From contig JAAHGS010000038.1 in assembly GCA_010692645.1 (NCBI GenBank), forward strand, positions 1 to 50,086: a stretch of 50,086 nucleotides of DNA. Direction: 5' to 3'. The notes under the pieces were generated by a model. It worked only from the letters and a program-made list of their open reading frames with translations. It did no database searches and had not been told where the DNA came from. Made by a program: the position numbers and the translations under genes. This DNA is from Symploca sp. SIO2E9. Its GTDB lineage: Bacteria; Cyanobacteriota; Cyanobacteriia; Cyanobacteriales; Coleofasciculaceae. This document shows positions 1 to 9,081 of this stretch, one piece after another. Positions within the stretch are counted from its first letter, which is position 1. Each line of letters opens with the position of its first letter.

Positions 1-230
1 AGTGAAAAAACCATGAGCAAGACTCCTAAAATTAAGATTTAGTTGTCAACAACACCGGGTGAATAGAAAATAGTCCCCCTATTGCTTGTAAGTTAACTTT
101 TAATTTTTCCCCACACCCCACCCCCTAAACCCTACACCCTGTCAACACTTCAGTCTGGTTGTCACCCCGTCAGGAGTTTGACATACTCCCCTTATGTTAC
201 TTTGATCAACGGCGATCACATACTCTCCCT

Positions 231-926
231 ATGGACTCTGTTACCTTTGACCCCAATCCCTGTGTCTTAATCGTAGAGGCGGACGAAACTCTGGCTGCAC
301 GCATTAGTCTAGACCTCAAAGAAGCAGGCTATGGTACTGTCGTTGCTACCGATATCCGTAGCGGTTGGCATCAAGCCAATGAAATCAAACCAGCTATGGT
401 AGTGGTGGATAGAGTGCTTTCAGGAGAATCTGGTCTCGAGTTGTGTACTCAGCTTAGAAATGCAGGTTCTCCCATCCCCTTGCTATTGCTAATGGCTCGC
501 GAGACTATTAATGATCGAGTAGCTTGTTTAGAGTCTGGAGCCGATGATTATTGCTTGAAACCCTATCGCACAGAAATTTTCTTGCAGATGGTACGTTTCT
601 ACCTAGAGCCAGAACCAGGTGTTGCTGAACAGATTAGGTTTGGAGATTTGGCTTTAGATCTGAGTACTCGTAGAGCAATGCGTGGTGACAAAGTAATTGA
701 TCTGACTCTCAAAGAGTTTCAATTACTAAAATACTTGATGATGCATCCCCGCGAAGTCCTAACCCGCGAACAAATTTTGGAAAATGTATGGGGTTACGAC
801 TTTATGGGAGAGTCCAATGTGATCGAAGTCTATATTCGATATTTGCGCCTCAAAATCGAAGATGAGGGCAAAAAACGTTTGATTCAAACTGTACGCGGCG
901 TCGGTTACGTGTTAAGAGAGACTTAA
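231..926 (+). CDS. nblR: OmpR/PhoB-family response regulator, atypical receiver (NblR-like)
   Basis: A 231-residue two-domain response regulator: receiver at about residues 10-125 and a winged-helix DNA-binding domain at about 135-231 (VRGVGYVLR end). I chose the ATG at 231; the frame extends to a TTG at 159 but that adds 24 non-conserved residues. The phosphoacceptor Asp60 (VVVDRVLSG) and Lys110 (CLKPY) are present. The acidic pocket reads VEADE rather than the usual paired acids, and the usual Thr/Ser after strand 4 is Met88 (LLLLMAR). Such a weakened phosphorylation pocket is reported for NblR, the cyanobacterial regulator of phycobilisome degradation and stress survival, so this could work without phosphorylation. 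The NblR name is inference; it could be another OmpR-family regulator. The DUF192 gene follows 40 bp downstream. Confidence 0.7.
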   Translation: MDSVTFDPNPCVLIVEADETLAARISLDLKEAGYGTVVATDIRSGWHQANEIKPAMVVVDRVLSGESGLELCTQLRNAGSPIPLLLLMARETINDRVACLESGADDYCLKPYRTEIFLQMVRFYLEPEPGVAEQIRFGDLALDLSTRRAMRGDKVIDLTLKEFQLLKYLMMHPREVLTREQILENVWGYDFMGESNVIEVYIRYLRLKIEDEGKKRLIQTVRGVGYVLRET

Positions 927-966
927 ATTCTCGGACATTCGGTATTATAAACCCTAGGAAAAATCA

Positions 967-1524
967 ATGAATCGTCTAATCAGTTTATTAGGAATCACGC
1001 TTAGTATTTGCCTGATGGGCTGTTCGGCTTCGGTACAAGCTAACTTCCAAGATGAAATTCCTGTTAATTATTGCCAACAGCAACCATCCCCACCACCAGT
1101 CTCACCTTCCAATATGAATTTAGGTCAAGTGCTACCAATTTCTGCTCAAACTCAGATCAATGGTCAGCTGATTTGCCTAGAAGTGGCACAGACACCCCAG
1201 CAGAAGCAACTTGGGTTAATGTATCGTACAGATTTGGCACCTGATCGAGGTATGCTTTTTATCTTCGAGCCGCCACGCCCTGTAGCCTTTTGGATGAGAA
1301 ATGTTAACATCTCCTTAGATATGGTTTTTATCCGGGATGAGCAAGTCCAAGCGATCGCAGCAAATGTCCCTCCCTGTACTACACCCCAGTGTCCTACCTA
1401 CGGACCGCCAATGGCGATTGACCAAGTAATTGAACTGGCAGGAGGACGAGCAGCTGAACTAGGCTTAGTCGTGGGTGATCAAGTGAGCGTTAGCTTTCTA
1501 GATGCTAAGACAAACCAGCCCTGA
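967..1524 (+). CDS. DUF192 family lipoprotein
   Basis: 185 residues. The N-terminus is a lipoprotein signal peptide with lipobox LMGC (Cys19), so the mature protein should be tethered to a membrane. A Pro/Gln/Ser-rich linker follows (about 40-60), then a DUF192 domain (about 65-180) with the family signatures QLGLMYR, GMLFIF and FWMRNVNISLDMVFI. The biochemical role of DUF192 is unknown. It lies 40 bp after the response regulator on the same strand and is probably co-transcribed. A HIP1 octamer lies inside the gene at 1351. Confidence 0.8.
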   Translation: MNRLISLLGITLSICLMGCSASVQANFQDEIPVNYCQQQPSPPPVSPSNMNLGQVLPISAQTQINGQLICLEVAQTPQQKQLGLMYRTDLAPDRGMLFIFEPPRPVAFWMRNVNISLDMVFIRDEQVQAIAANVPPCTTPQCPTYGPPMAIDQVIELAGGRAAELGLVVGDQVSVSFLDAKTNQP

Positions 1525-2328
1525 GAGCAAAATTTTTAATTCTTATTGAAACTATTGAAAATTTAACTGAAAGCTTTGCGATTTTGCCGCGAAAATAAGG
1601 TAGTCTTTTCTAAGGCAGAGTTGTGAAGTTTCAAGCATCAGGGTATCTTAGGTTATAAGTATCTGAAGTACAGGTGTCTTAAGCTATGAGAGCCTGTTGG
1701 TTCTTAGTAAGAACTCAACAGCAAGTCTCAGGAATTGTACGCTAGTCAGCCTTGGCAGCAAGTTGCTCAGTTAGGGTGTGAGGTTAGTGCAACTGATGGC
1801 GTACCTCTGGTAGAGAAGCTTTGACTTTGCAAATGCCTTTTAACGAAGCTGCGGAATTCCCCATCCCTAAGTAAGGGTGGGGATGGGTAGTGTCTAGCTA
1901 TCTAGACTTGATCACATTTGTGATACTTGCAGTTTTGAGACCGAGCCAGACAAAACTCGGCGTTGGTGATGTATCAAGTTGCTTTGAATCAGCAACCAGG
2001 ATATGGTATGTCCCTCGTAGACGTGGATGTTGTTAGCTCTACTTCAAACAAGTGTAACCGAAAGGATACGGGTTCTTTGAAGCAACTACACTTCTAGGAA
2101 GCGTTCAAAACTCGGCAAGTCCTCTTGGTGAAAGCGAGGTTTTTGAAACCCTTTCATCTTATGAGGCGGGGTAGTTCATGACATAGGCAACAATCCTCCT
2201 CGCCTGCAAAATATATCTGAGGATCAGACCAACGGTCGACAGAAAATAAACTGCTAAATGTTAGCTCAACAGCAGGGGTGACTAATACAAAATTTATAGA
2301 GAACCGACAAAAGGAGGTGAATGCCCAA
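1525..2328. other. Long spacer, no intact gene; probable transposon remnants and hairpins
   Basis: No complete gene is visible. 1661-1690 has three imperfect copies of a TATCTTAGGTTATAAG-like unit. From about 1717 to 1826 a plus frame reads coding-like (QPWQQVAQLGCEVSATDG, then VPLVEKL) before a stop. One base of shift continues it as LTLQMPFNEAAEFPIPK, ending at the GC-rich hairpin at about 1859-1886. GTCTAGCTATCTAGAC at about 1891-1906 is palindromic. The right part (about 2150-2185) has a GAGGCGGGGTAGTTCATGAC segment resembling DNA found beyond tnpB genes in cyanobacteria. Confidence 0.4.
1717..1890 (+). pseudogene. Candidate degraded 3' end of an IS200/IS605 (tnpB-type) element
   Basis: A plus-strand frame of about 36 codons with amino-acid usage like a protein C-terminus continues in the neighbouring frame after one base and stops beside a strong GC-rich hairpin (CCCCATCCC against GGGTGGGG). 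A coding tail followed at once by a stem-loop is the arrangement at the right end of tnpB transposons, where the guide RNA overlaps the 3' end of the gene. The assignment rests on this layout and remembered similarity to cyanobacterial tnpB tails; no conserved TnpB motif remains. Confidence 0.3.
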
Positions 2329-2520
2329 ATGGCACCCACAAACTATTCTCAATTGATTCGCTTTCTTCAAGAAGATCTGGCAATTTCCACAGATTCGATC
2401 GCGATTGCTCAGCGGCACCGGGAACAAGACCCAGGTCCGTTGCCAATGATTCTCTGGCAGTACGGCTTGGTTACCCTCGAACAGTTGGAACGGATTTATG
2501 ACTGGCTCGAAACAATCTAA
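2329..2520 (+). CDS. DUF2949 family protein
   Basis: 63 residues from the ATG at 2329, which has a strong ribosome-binding site AAGGAGGTG 9-10 bases upstream. A GTG at 2278 is in frame but would place the ribosome-binding site inside the gene. The protein (YSQLIRFLQEDLAI, REQDPGPLPM, LWQYGLVTLEQLERI) matches my memory of DUF2949, a small helical family largely restricted to cyanobacteria, function unknown. It is monocistronic and converges with the aminotransferase gene across a shared terminator. Confidence 0.75.
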   Translation: MAPTNYSQLIRFLQEDLAISTDSIAIAQRHREQDPGPLPMILWQYGLVTLEQLERIYDWLETI

Positions 2521-2652
2521 AACCGAGTGAATCGACCCATGAGCAGACAAGTAATGTCCAAGCGCTTGAGCCTTTGGGTTAATCGAACCCCTAGAGAAAT
2601 CCTCAGATTGTATTTTCCTTCGCTATTTATCGAGATCGAGCAAACAAAAAAA

Positions 2653-2683
2653 GGGCGAGTCACTAGCGACTCGCCCTTTTTTT
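2653..2683. terminator. Bidirectional rho-independent terminator
   Basis: Stem GGGCGAGTC / GACTCGCCC with a six-base loop, a run of A on the left and a run of seven T on the right, so it can stop transcription from both sides. It lies between the convergent DUF2949 and aminotransferase genes, three bases from the latter's stop codon. Confidence 0.9.
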
Positions 2684-2685
2684 CC

Positions 2686-3840
2686 CTAGGATTCAGCAAA
2701 TACTCTAGCAGCAGCAGTAACACCAGTTCCCGGTGTAAAAGAGTCGTCTCCTAATTCATAGAGGACTGCTTCGAGGGAACTAATCGTAGTGAGGATATCG
2801 CGTTCACTGATAAAGCCAAGGTGACCAATACGGAAAATTTTGCCTTTCAAGTGGTCTTGTCCCCCAGCCAGAGCAATATCGAAACGCTTTTTCATCGCGG
2901 TGCGAATTTGATCAGACTCTACAGATACAGGTGCCACAGCCGTAACAGCAGTACTAGCAGCATGCTCAGGAGCAAGCAGGGGTAAACCAAGTGCTTTAAC
3001 AGCTTCACGAGTCGCCTTACTCAGACGCTGATGACGCGAGAAGATGGCATCTAAACCTTCTGCCTGCATCATGCGCAGCGCCACTTGCAGCGCAACAACC
3101 AAGTTAACTGGCGGAGTAAAGGGATTGCTATTTTTTGCAGTGGCTTTCTTGTAGGCACCCAAATCCAAGTAGAAGCGTGGTATTTTAGCCGTTTTATAGG
3201 CTTCCCAGGCTTTGGGACTGACGACGACAAAACCCAGGCCTGGAGGAATCATATAGCCTTTTTGGGAACCAGAGGCGACTACATCAAGACCCCAAGTATC
3301 TATCGGCAGGTTGATTGCTCCCAGACTGGTTACTGCATCGACTATAATTAGTGCTTCACCGTGGTCTTTGACATAACGATTAATGGTTTCTAAGTCATTG
3401 AGGACTCCTGTAGAGGTTTCAGAGTGAGTGACAATGACAGCTTTAATCTTCTTTTCAGTATCGGCAACCAGCTGCTGTTGAAACAGCTCTGCCTTTAGCG
3501 GTTTACCCCAATCAGCCGTGATTTTTTCGACCTCAAGTCCGAAAGCTGCGCTCAGAGCTCCCCAACGCTCACCAAATTTACCATTACATCCGACCAAGAC
3601 TCGATCTCCTGGACTGAGGAAGTTGATAATTGCTGCTTCCATCGCACCAGTACCACTAGCCGTTACAGTCAAGACCTCATGTTCAGTCTGGTGTAGCCAT
3701 TTGAGGTTTTGATTGACCTCTGCCATGATCGAGCTAAATTCACTGCTACGATGTCCAATCGGGTGCTTTGCAAGAGCATGCAACACTTGTTCCGGCACTG
3801 GTGTTGGACCAGGAATCATGAGCATGAGCTTGTCTTCCAT
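2686..3840 (-). CDS. Alanine--glyoxylate / serine--pyruvate-type aminotransferase (class V, PLP)
   Basis: 384 residues from the ATG at 3840, preceded by AGAGGA; a longer frame to 3936 has non-conserved residues. It starts with the family signature MLMIPGPTPVPEQVL and HRSSEFS, has the SGTGAMEAA phosphate-binding loop, the VDAVTSLG aspartate segment, and the PLP lysine in VASGSQKGYMIPPG. It should be a cytosolic enzyme transferring amino groups between alanine or serine and glyoxylate or pyruvate, as in photorespiratory glycine supply. In cyanobacteria this family has also been annotated as a soluble hydrogenase small subunit; the PLP motifs argue for aminotransferase. Exact substrates cannot be told from sequence. 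Confidence 0.88.
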   Translation of the reverse strand: MEDKLMLMIPGPTPVPEQVLHALAKHPIGHRSSEFSSIMAEVNQNLKWLHQTEHEVLTVTASGTGAMEAAIINFLSPGDRVLVGCNGKFGERWGALSAAFGLEVEKITADWGKPLKAELFQQQLVADTEKKIKAVIVTHSETSTGVLNDLETINRYVKDHGEALIIVDAVTSLGAINLPIDTWGLDVVASGSQKGYMIPPGLGFVVVSPKAWEAYKTAKIPRFYLDLGAYKKATAKNSNPFTPPVNLVVALQVALRMMQAEGLDAIFSRHQRLSKATREAVKALGLPLLAPEHAASTAVTAVAPVSVESDQIRTAMKKRFDIALAGGQDHLKGKIFRIGHLGFISERDILTTISSLEAVLYELGDDSFTPGTGVTAAARVFAES

Positions 3841-4028
3841 ATTGTTATCCTCTATGTTCTCGCTGCGCTTAATCAAGGATGACATAACAAACCTAGCCAT
3901 GAGGCGATTAATTTTCACCCTTAGGGGAAGGATCAAAGCCCCCGAATTCTATTTGTGGGAAGGTTACCCAAAACTAAGTACCCCTGACCCGTATTATGAA
4001 GGAAGAAGCCAGATTGTAATTGCGTGGC

Positions 4029-4913
4029 ATGGGAATTATTTGGGAACTAGATTTTTACTCCCGTCCAATTTTGGACGAAAACCGAAAAAAGCTTTGGGAA
4101 GTCTTAATTTGTGAGAGTCCTTTGCATATTTGCCAGTCAACTGAGAATTTATTTCAATACTCTCAGTTTTGTCCTAATCAGCAAGTCAATTCTATTTGGT
4201 TGCGGGAAGCGTTAGCAACAGCAATTGCCCAGGCTCAAATTACCCCAAGCAAAATTCGCTTTTTCCGCCGTCAGATGAACAATATGATTACCAAAGCCTG
4301 CAAAGAACTAGATATCCCTGCCCAAGCAACACGTCGTACCTACACCCTAGAACGATGGTTGCAGGAGCGGCTCAGGGATTTTTATCCCCATCAGTCTGGA
4401 TATGAGCCAACAGCGGCAGCATCAGCCTCTGTGAGCTATTCACCCCAAAAACCTCAGCCTCTGCCAGACGCCTTGCAGGGAGACAAGTGGGCATTCGTGA
4501 GTTTGGAAGCAGCGGCATTTGAGGAAATGGATGAGTGGGAAATTGACTTTGGTGAAGCCTTTTCTTTATCCAGGCTCAACATTCAACCTGATGCTCGCAT
4601 TCCCGGTATTATGATCTTTTCTTCAAGAGCTAAACCTCTAGCCGGCTGGATGTCAGGCTTAGAGCTTGCTTTCGTGAGATTAGAGAATGGAGATGTTCTC
4701 AGCGATAATTTCTACCCTCCAAGAGTATTACTGGAAACTGGTGCTAGTGAGAGCTGGATTCTCGATCAAATTAAAGATCCACAAATTCTGAGTCAAGCCC
4801 AAGGGTTTGAATCAGCTAAACAGAAGGTAGAACAAGTACATTTTATTGCTGTACTCTCAAGCCCAACCTCAGAAACCTTTGCTGGGTTTTGGCTCTTGCA
4901 AGAGATAAAGTAA
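4029..4913 (+). CDS. Tab2/Atab2 family RNA-binding protein
   Basis: 294 residues from the ATG at 4029 (MGIIWELDFYSRPILDE), the typical family start; a TTG nine bases upstream is in frame. The family is known from chloroplasts, where Tab2/ATAB2 binds the psaB mRNA 5' region and supports photosystem I and II translation; cyanobacterial members are conserved single-copy proteins. Visible family motifs are WELDFYSRP, KIRFFRRQM, ARRTYTLERW-like RRTYTLERWL, and the C-terminal ESWILDQIKD and GFWLLQEI. No clear ribosome-binding site. It is transcribed divergently from the aminotransferase gene. Confidence 0.82.
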   Translation: MGIIWELDFYSRPILDENRKKLWEVLICESPLHICQSTENLFQYSQFCPNQQVNSIWLREALATAIAQAQITPSKIRFFRRQMNNMITKACKELDIPAQATRRTYTLERWLQERLRDFYPHQSGYEPTAAASASVSYSPQKPQPLPDALQGDKWAFVSLEAAAFEEMDEWEIDFGEAFSLSRLNIQPDARIPGIMIFSSRAKPLAGWMSGLELAFVRLENGDVLSDNFYPPRVLLETGASESWILDQIKDPQILSQAQGFESAKQKVEQVHFIAVLSSPTSETFAGFWLLQEIK

Positions 4914-4944
4914 AGTCGTTAGTCGTTAGTCGTTAGTCATTAGT
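4914..4944. repeat. Heptanucleotide tandem repeat (AGTCGTT)n
   Basis: Four 7-base units AGTCGTT, AGTCGTT, AGTCGTT, AGTCATT and a partial fifth, starting directly after the Tab2 stop codon. A second tract, TGACCAA three times, is at 4996-5016. Both fit the short tandemly repeated repetitive class of filamentous cyanobacteria. Confidence 0.85.
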
Positions 4945-5026
4945 CTTTCCTTTAACCAAAAACTCCCTAATTCTACGCAGATTGGCAGCTTTGCCTGACC
5001 AATGACCAATGACCAAGGTATAGTAA

Positions 5027-6337
5027 ATGATTTATAAAAATTTTCCACAAGCGCTTTATACTGAACAGCTTTTAAAGCTAGCTGTTTCTTCAGGAGCGCA
5101 ACATGCAGAAGTCTATCAGTCGCAAGCCCTCTCCAGACCAGTTTTTTTTGAAGCCAACCGACTTAAACAACTCGAAAGTACTCAATCGGAAGGCGTAGCG
5201 CTACGATTATGGAGAGAGGGGCGTCCTGGTCTTGCGGTTGCCTATGGACCTGTTGAACCTCAGGATTTGGTAGACAGAGCTCTGATCATGTCTGAACTCA
5301 ACCAACCGGAACCAGTAGAATTGGCTCAGACTCAGACAGCTCACTACCCGGATTTGGGAGAGACAGTACCGGTAGAAGAGCTAGTAGCAATGGGTACCGA
5401 AGCAATTGCTCTGATTCGCGATGCCTATCCAGATGTCCTCTGTACAGCGGAGTGGGAATGCGAGTCAGAAACAACCCGCTTAGTTAACTCAGCTGGCTTG
5501 GATTGCCATTACACCGATACTACACTCAGCTGTTTTCTATCGGCAGAATGGGTGCGGGGGGATGACTTTTTGAGCGTTGCCGATGGTCAAACTCAGCGGG
5601 GGACACTAAACCCGGATCAAGTTGCTCAACAAATTTTACAACGCCTGAGCTGGGCACAAGAAAATGTCACCCCAACTACTGGTCGAGTGCCGATTTTATT
5701 GACAGCTAAAGCAGCTGATTTGCTCTGGGACACAGTTCAGATTGCTTTGAATGGCAAGCGGGTACTTGAGAGAGCCACTCCTTGGAATGAACACCTTGGT
5801 CAACAAGTAACCTCAAATACCCTCAACATCTCTCAGCAACCAGATACTGGACCCTACAGTTGCCCCTTTGACGATGAAGGTACTCCTACTCAACCTCTGG
5901 TCTTTATTCAAGAAGGGCAATTGCAGCAGTTTTATAGCGATCGCACTACTGGTAGAATACTAGGCACTGGTACCACTGGTAATGGATTTCGCCCTAGCAT
6001 GGGCAGCTATCCCACTCCAGGCTTAGTTAACTTGCTAGTTCAACCAGGAAAGGGTTCCCTCTTGCAGCTCATTAAACAGCTGGATCAAGGACTAGTTGTA
6101 GACCAAATTTTAGGGGACGGTGCTGGAATCTCAGGGGATTTTTCCATTAACGTTGAACTTGGTTACCAAGTGCATAAGGGACAAATTGTTGGTCGAGTTA
6201 AAGACACTATGGTAGCTGGTAATGTCTACAGCGCCCTTAAACAGATGGTGGCACTAGGAGAGGATGCCGACTGGAACGGACCTTGCTATACGCCCTCTCT
6301 AATTGTTGAAGGACTCTGTGTCACCTCGAAGTTTTGA
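5027..6337 (+). CDS. TldD/PmbA (TldE) family metallopeptidase-like protein
   Basis: 436 residues. The family forms TldD/TldE heterodimers that cleave unfolded or leader peptides; only TldD carries the zinc HEXXXH motif. That motif is not visible here, so this is more like the TldE/PmbA partner. The N-terminal EVYQSQALSRPVFFEANRLKQLESTQ strand pattern and the C-terminal barrel (FRPSMGSYPTPGLVNLLV, GDGAGISGDFSINVELGYQV) support the family. Members mature peptides such as microcins and RiPPs, or assist toxin processing. No TldD gene is adjacent. HIP1 octamer at 5937. The ClC gene follows 48 bp downstream and may be co-transcribed. Confidence 0.8.
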   Translation: MIYKNFPQALYTEQLLKLAVSSGAQHAEVYQSQALSRPVFFEANRLKQLESTQSEGVALRLWREGRPGLAVAYGPVEPQDLVDRALIMSELNQPEPVELAQTQTAHYPDLGETVPVEELVAMGTEAIALIRDAYPDVLCTAEWECESETTRLVNSAGLDCHYTDTTLSCFLSAEWVRGDDFLSVADGQTQRGTLNPDQVAQQILQRLSWAQENVTPTTGRVPILLTAKAADLLWDTVQIALNGKRVLERATPWNEHLGQQVTSNTLNISQQPDTGPYSCPFDDEGTPTQPLVFIQEGQLQQFYSDRTTGRILGTGTTGNGFRPSMGSYPTPGLVNLLVQPGKGSLLQLIKQLDQGLVVDQILGDGAGISGDFSINVELGYQVHKGQIVGRVKDTMVAGNVYSALKQMVALGEDADWNGPCYTPSLIVEGLCVTSKF

Positions 6338-6385
6338 AAGTGATTCAGGTTGAAGATTAGTTAGGACTATTGAGATTCTTTATCA

Positions 6386-9010
6386 ATGCTCAATCTAATT
6401 CGCCAATGGCTAGTACCCAGAAGGCGACTGGCGATTGCTGAGGCATGTATAATTGGTTTGGTATCAGGATTCTCAGCAGTCTTACTCAAACACAGTATTG
6501 GTTGGTTAGGTTCGTGGCGCATTAAAGCTTCTCTGGCGCTACCTCCTAGCTTGGTTTTGCCAATTTTCGGACTATCCTTAGGAATACTTGGCGGTGTAAT
6601 TGTAGAGTCTCTAGCGTTGGAAGCAACTGGTAGCGGTGTTCCTCAAATTAAAGGAGCCCTTGCTCAGTTTCCAATTGCACTGAATTTAAGGGTAGCTCTG
6701 GTCAAATTGTTAAGTAGTGTGCTGTCTATGTCAGCAGGACTAACCTTAGGAAGGCAAGGTCCAACTGTACATATTGGTGCGGCTTTAGCAGCTCAATTTA
6801 CCCGTTGGGTTCCCACCTCTCCGGAACATCGGCGTCAAATGATCGCTGCTGGTGCAGGTGCCGGTTTAGCTGCTGGTTTTAATGCTCCCCTTGCCAGCGT
6901 TATTTTTATCGTTGAAGAACTGCTTCATGATGTTTCTAATCTCACACTGGGTACTGCCATCCTTGCCTCCTTTATTGGTGCCGTTGTTTCACGGCTTTTG
7001 GGTGGTGGCAGTCTCGATCTCAACCTAGAGTTAACTAACTTTCCTGACAGATTATCGGCACCTGAGATTCCCTTCTATCTATTATTGGGTATCTTGGCTG
7101 GATTGCTGGGCGCTTTGTTTAATCAGGGAATTCTTGCTAGTCTCAGCCTCTACCAACGCCTGAAACTGATCTTACCATTGAGAATCGGCTTGGCTGGAAT
7201 GATTTGTGGGCTGAGTGCGTCGCTGCTGCCGGATGAGTTCCGCAACAACAGTGGTTTGCAACAATTGTTGATTACAGGTGATGCTAGCTGGCAAATTACT
7301 AGCCTTGCCCTAATTGTCTACTTCTTTCTCACTCTAGTTTCCTATGGTTCTGGGGCACCAGGAGGTCTGTTTCATCCCTCCCTGGTTTTAGGTTCTGCCC
7401 TTGGTTACTTGGTAGGGGTTGGCGAGTTTCATGTATTGGGATTTGGTGCCCCCATTAACTATGCCTTAGTAGGTATGGGAGCATTTTTTAGTGCCGTCTC
7501 CAAGGTACCAATCACAGCGATTGTCATCGTCTTTGAGATGACAATGGACTTCAATCTGGTCTTGCCTTTAATGATTACCTGTGTAGTTTCCTACATGATT
7601 GCTGATAACCTAGCAAAAGGGTCTCTCTACCAGCGCCTCTTGGAATGGAAAGGCTATACTTCCTCAACAAAAAAATTTGAGAATGATTCCTTGGCGGGGC
7701 TTAGGGCATCTGATCTAATGCAGCCGCGTGTTGAAACCCTAGCCAGTCAGCTCACTCTAGATGAAGCAGTTCAAGCTTTTTCTCGTTCCCACCATCGCGG
7801 TTTTCCAGTAGTAGATCAAGGTCTGTTGGTGGGAATCATCACTCAGACAGATATTGCCAATGGTGCCCAACGTCAGCTGGCTGGGAATACAACGATTGCA
7901 CAAATCATGACTCCAAAGCCGGTAACACTTCTGCCAACTGACTCTCTAAGCCACGTTCTCTATCTGCTCAACCTTTACCAAGTAAGCCGACTACCAGTTA
8001 CGGAGGGTCGTAAGTTGGTAGGAATTATCACCCGTGCCGATATTATTCGTGCTGAAGCTGACCAACTTAGTGGTGAAACTGACAAGCTCGGTTCTTCTGT
8101 AGATCCATCCTACATAGTTTATCAAACTCGTGCGCCAGCCCTAGGACGAGGACGCATGCTAGTTCCCATAGCTAACCCGGAAACCTTACCAGTCCTCTTG
8201 CGTATCGCTGCTGCTATTGCCCGTGATCGCGACTATGAAATTGAGTGTCTCCAAGTTATCTCAATCTCTCGTAGTTACGATCCCGCTCAGACTGAGGTAA
8301 ATACTACCAACTCTCAGAAGTTACTGCAAGAGGCTCAACAGTTAGGGCAAAACTGGAATATCCCTATCCACACCCAAATCAGAGTCTCTCATGACACGGC
8401 TCAAGGGATTCTAGAGACTATCAATGAGCGACATATCAACCTGATTCTAATGGGATGGAAAAGTTTGCCATCTAAAAACCCTGGTCGCATTTTTGGCGAC
8501 ATTGTTGACACCCTGATTCGACAAGCTCCCTGTGAACTAGTGTTAGTGAAACTAGGTCAAAAGGATAGGAAACTCAGCAAAGGGACAACCATACCTTTTT
8601 GCTCACTACCTTTAGCTTGGTATCGTTGGTTAGTATCGATTGCTGGTGGTCCCCCTTCAAACCATGTACTTAAAATTATGCCAGCTTTGTTAGCTATCAG
8701 TGCAGCACCGGAAATTTTGGTAACTCAAGTTTTTCCTCCCTCGACACTCACACCTGACACAACAGCCCTCAAGCAGACGAAAAACTTACTCACTCAGCAA
8801 GTGAATATGCCAGTTGAGGCAATTGCTGCCTTTTCTAATTCTGCCTCTGAAGGGGTGATTGAACTCGCTAGCGAACTCAAATGTGATGTTGTTATTTTAG
8901 GAGCTAGTCGTGAAGGACTATTACAACAAGTGATTAAAGGGAATATTCCTGAAGCGGTCGCGCGCGGCGTTGAAAGTACAGTGATCTTATTACGAGGAGC
9001 CCTTGATTAA
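6386..9010 (+). CDS. ClC-type anion channel/antiporter fused to CBS pair and two universal-stress domains
   Basis: 874 residues. A ClC membrane domain (about 15-420) carries the anion-site motifs GSGVP (82-86), GRQGPTVHIG (122-131) and GAPGGLFHPS; then a CBS pair (about 430-560) and two Usp-like domains (about 575-715 and 745-870). The gating glutamate of the GREGP motif is Gln124, while the intracellular glutamate segment FIVEELL (177-178) is kept. In known ClC exchangers, change of the gating Glu to Gln removes proton coupling, so passive anion flow is plausible. CBS and Usp domains usually bind nucleotides and probably gate transport by energy or stress state. Location: cytoplasmic membrane. 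Ion specificity is inferred. Confidence 0.87.
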   Translation: MLNLIRQWLVPRRRLAIAEACIIGLVSGFSAVLLKHSIGWLGSWRIKASLALPPSLVLPIFGLSLGILGGVIVESLALEATGSGVPQIKGALAQFPIALNLRVALVKLLSSVLSMSAGLTLGRQGPTVHIGAALAAQFTRWVPTSPEHRRQMIAAGAGAGLAAGFNAPLASVIFIVEELLHDVSNLTLGTAILASFIGAVVSRLLGGGSLDLNLELTNFPDRLSAPEIPFYLLLGILAGLLGALFNQGILASLSLYQRLKLILPLRIGLAGMICGLSASLLPDEFRNNSGLQQLLITGDASWQITSLALIVYFFLTLVSYGSGAPGGLFHPSLVLGSALGYLVGVGEFHVLGFGAPINYALVGMGAFFSAVSKVPITAIVIVFEMTMDFNLVLPLMITCVVSYMIADNLAKGSLYQRLLEWKGYTSSTKKFENDSLAGLRASDLMQPRVETLASQLTLDEAVQAFSRSHHRGFPVVDQGLLVGIITQTDIANGAQRQLAGNTTIAQIMTPKPVTLLPTDSLSHVLYLLNLYQVSRLPVTEGRKLVGIITRADIIRAEADQLSGETDKLGSSVDPSYIVYQTRAPALGRGRMLVPIANPETLPVLLRIAAAIARDRDYEIECLQVISISRSYDPAQTEVNTTNSQKLLQEAQQLGQNWNIPIHTQIRVSHDTAQGILETINERHINLILMGWKSLPSKNPGRIFGDIVDTLIRQAPCELVLVKLGQKDRKLSKGTTIPFCSLPLAWYRWLVSIAGGPPSNHVLKIMPALLAISAAPEILVTQVFPPSTLTPDTTALKQTKNLLTQQVNMPVEAIAAFSNSASEGVIELASELKCDVVILGASREGLLQQVIKGNIPEAVARGVESTVILLRGALD

Positions 9011-9081
9011 AACTACTCCAACTTACACCAGTACAGCACTGCATAAATAAAACCACCATTCCCAATCAGCTAAAAGCCTAT

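Noticed and set aside
1903-1926. TCACATTTGTGA near 1910 as a CRP-type operator
   Set aside because: Half-sites are in the opposite order to TGTGA-N6-TCACA and no gene start follows within 400 bases.
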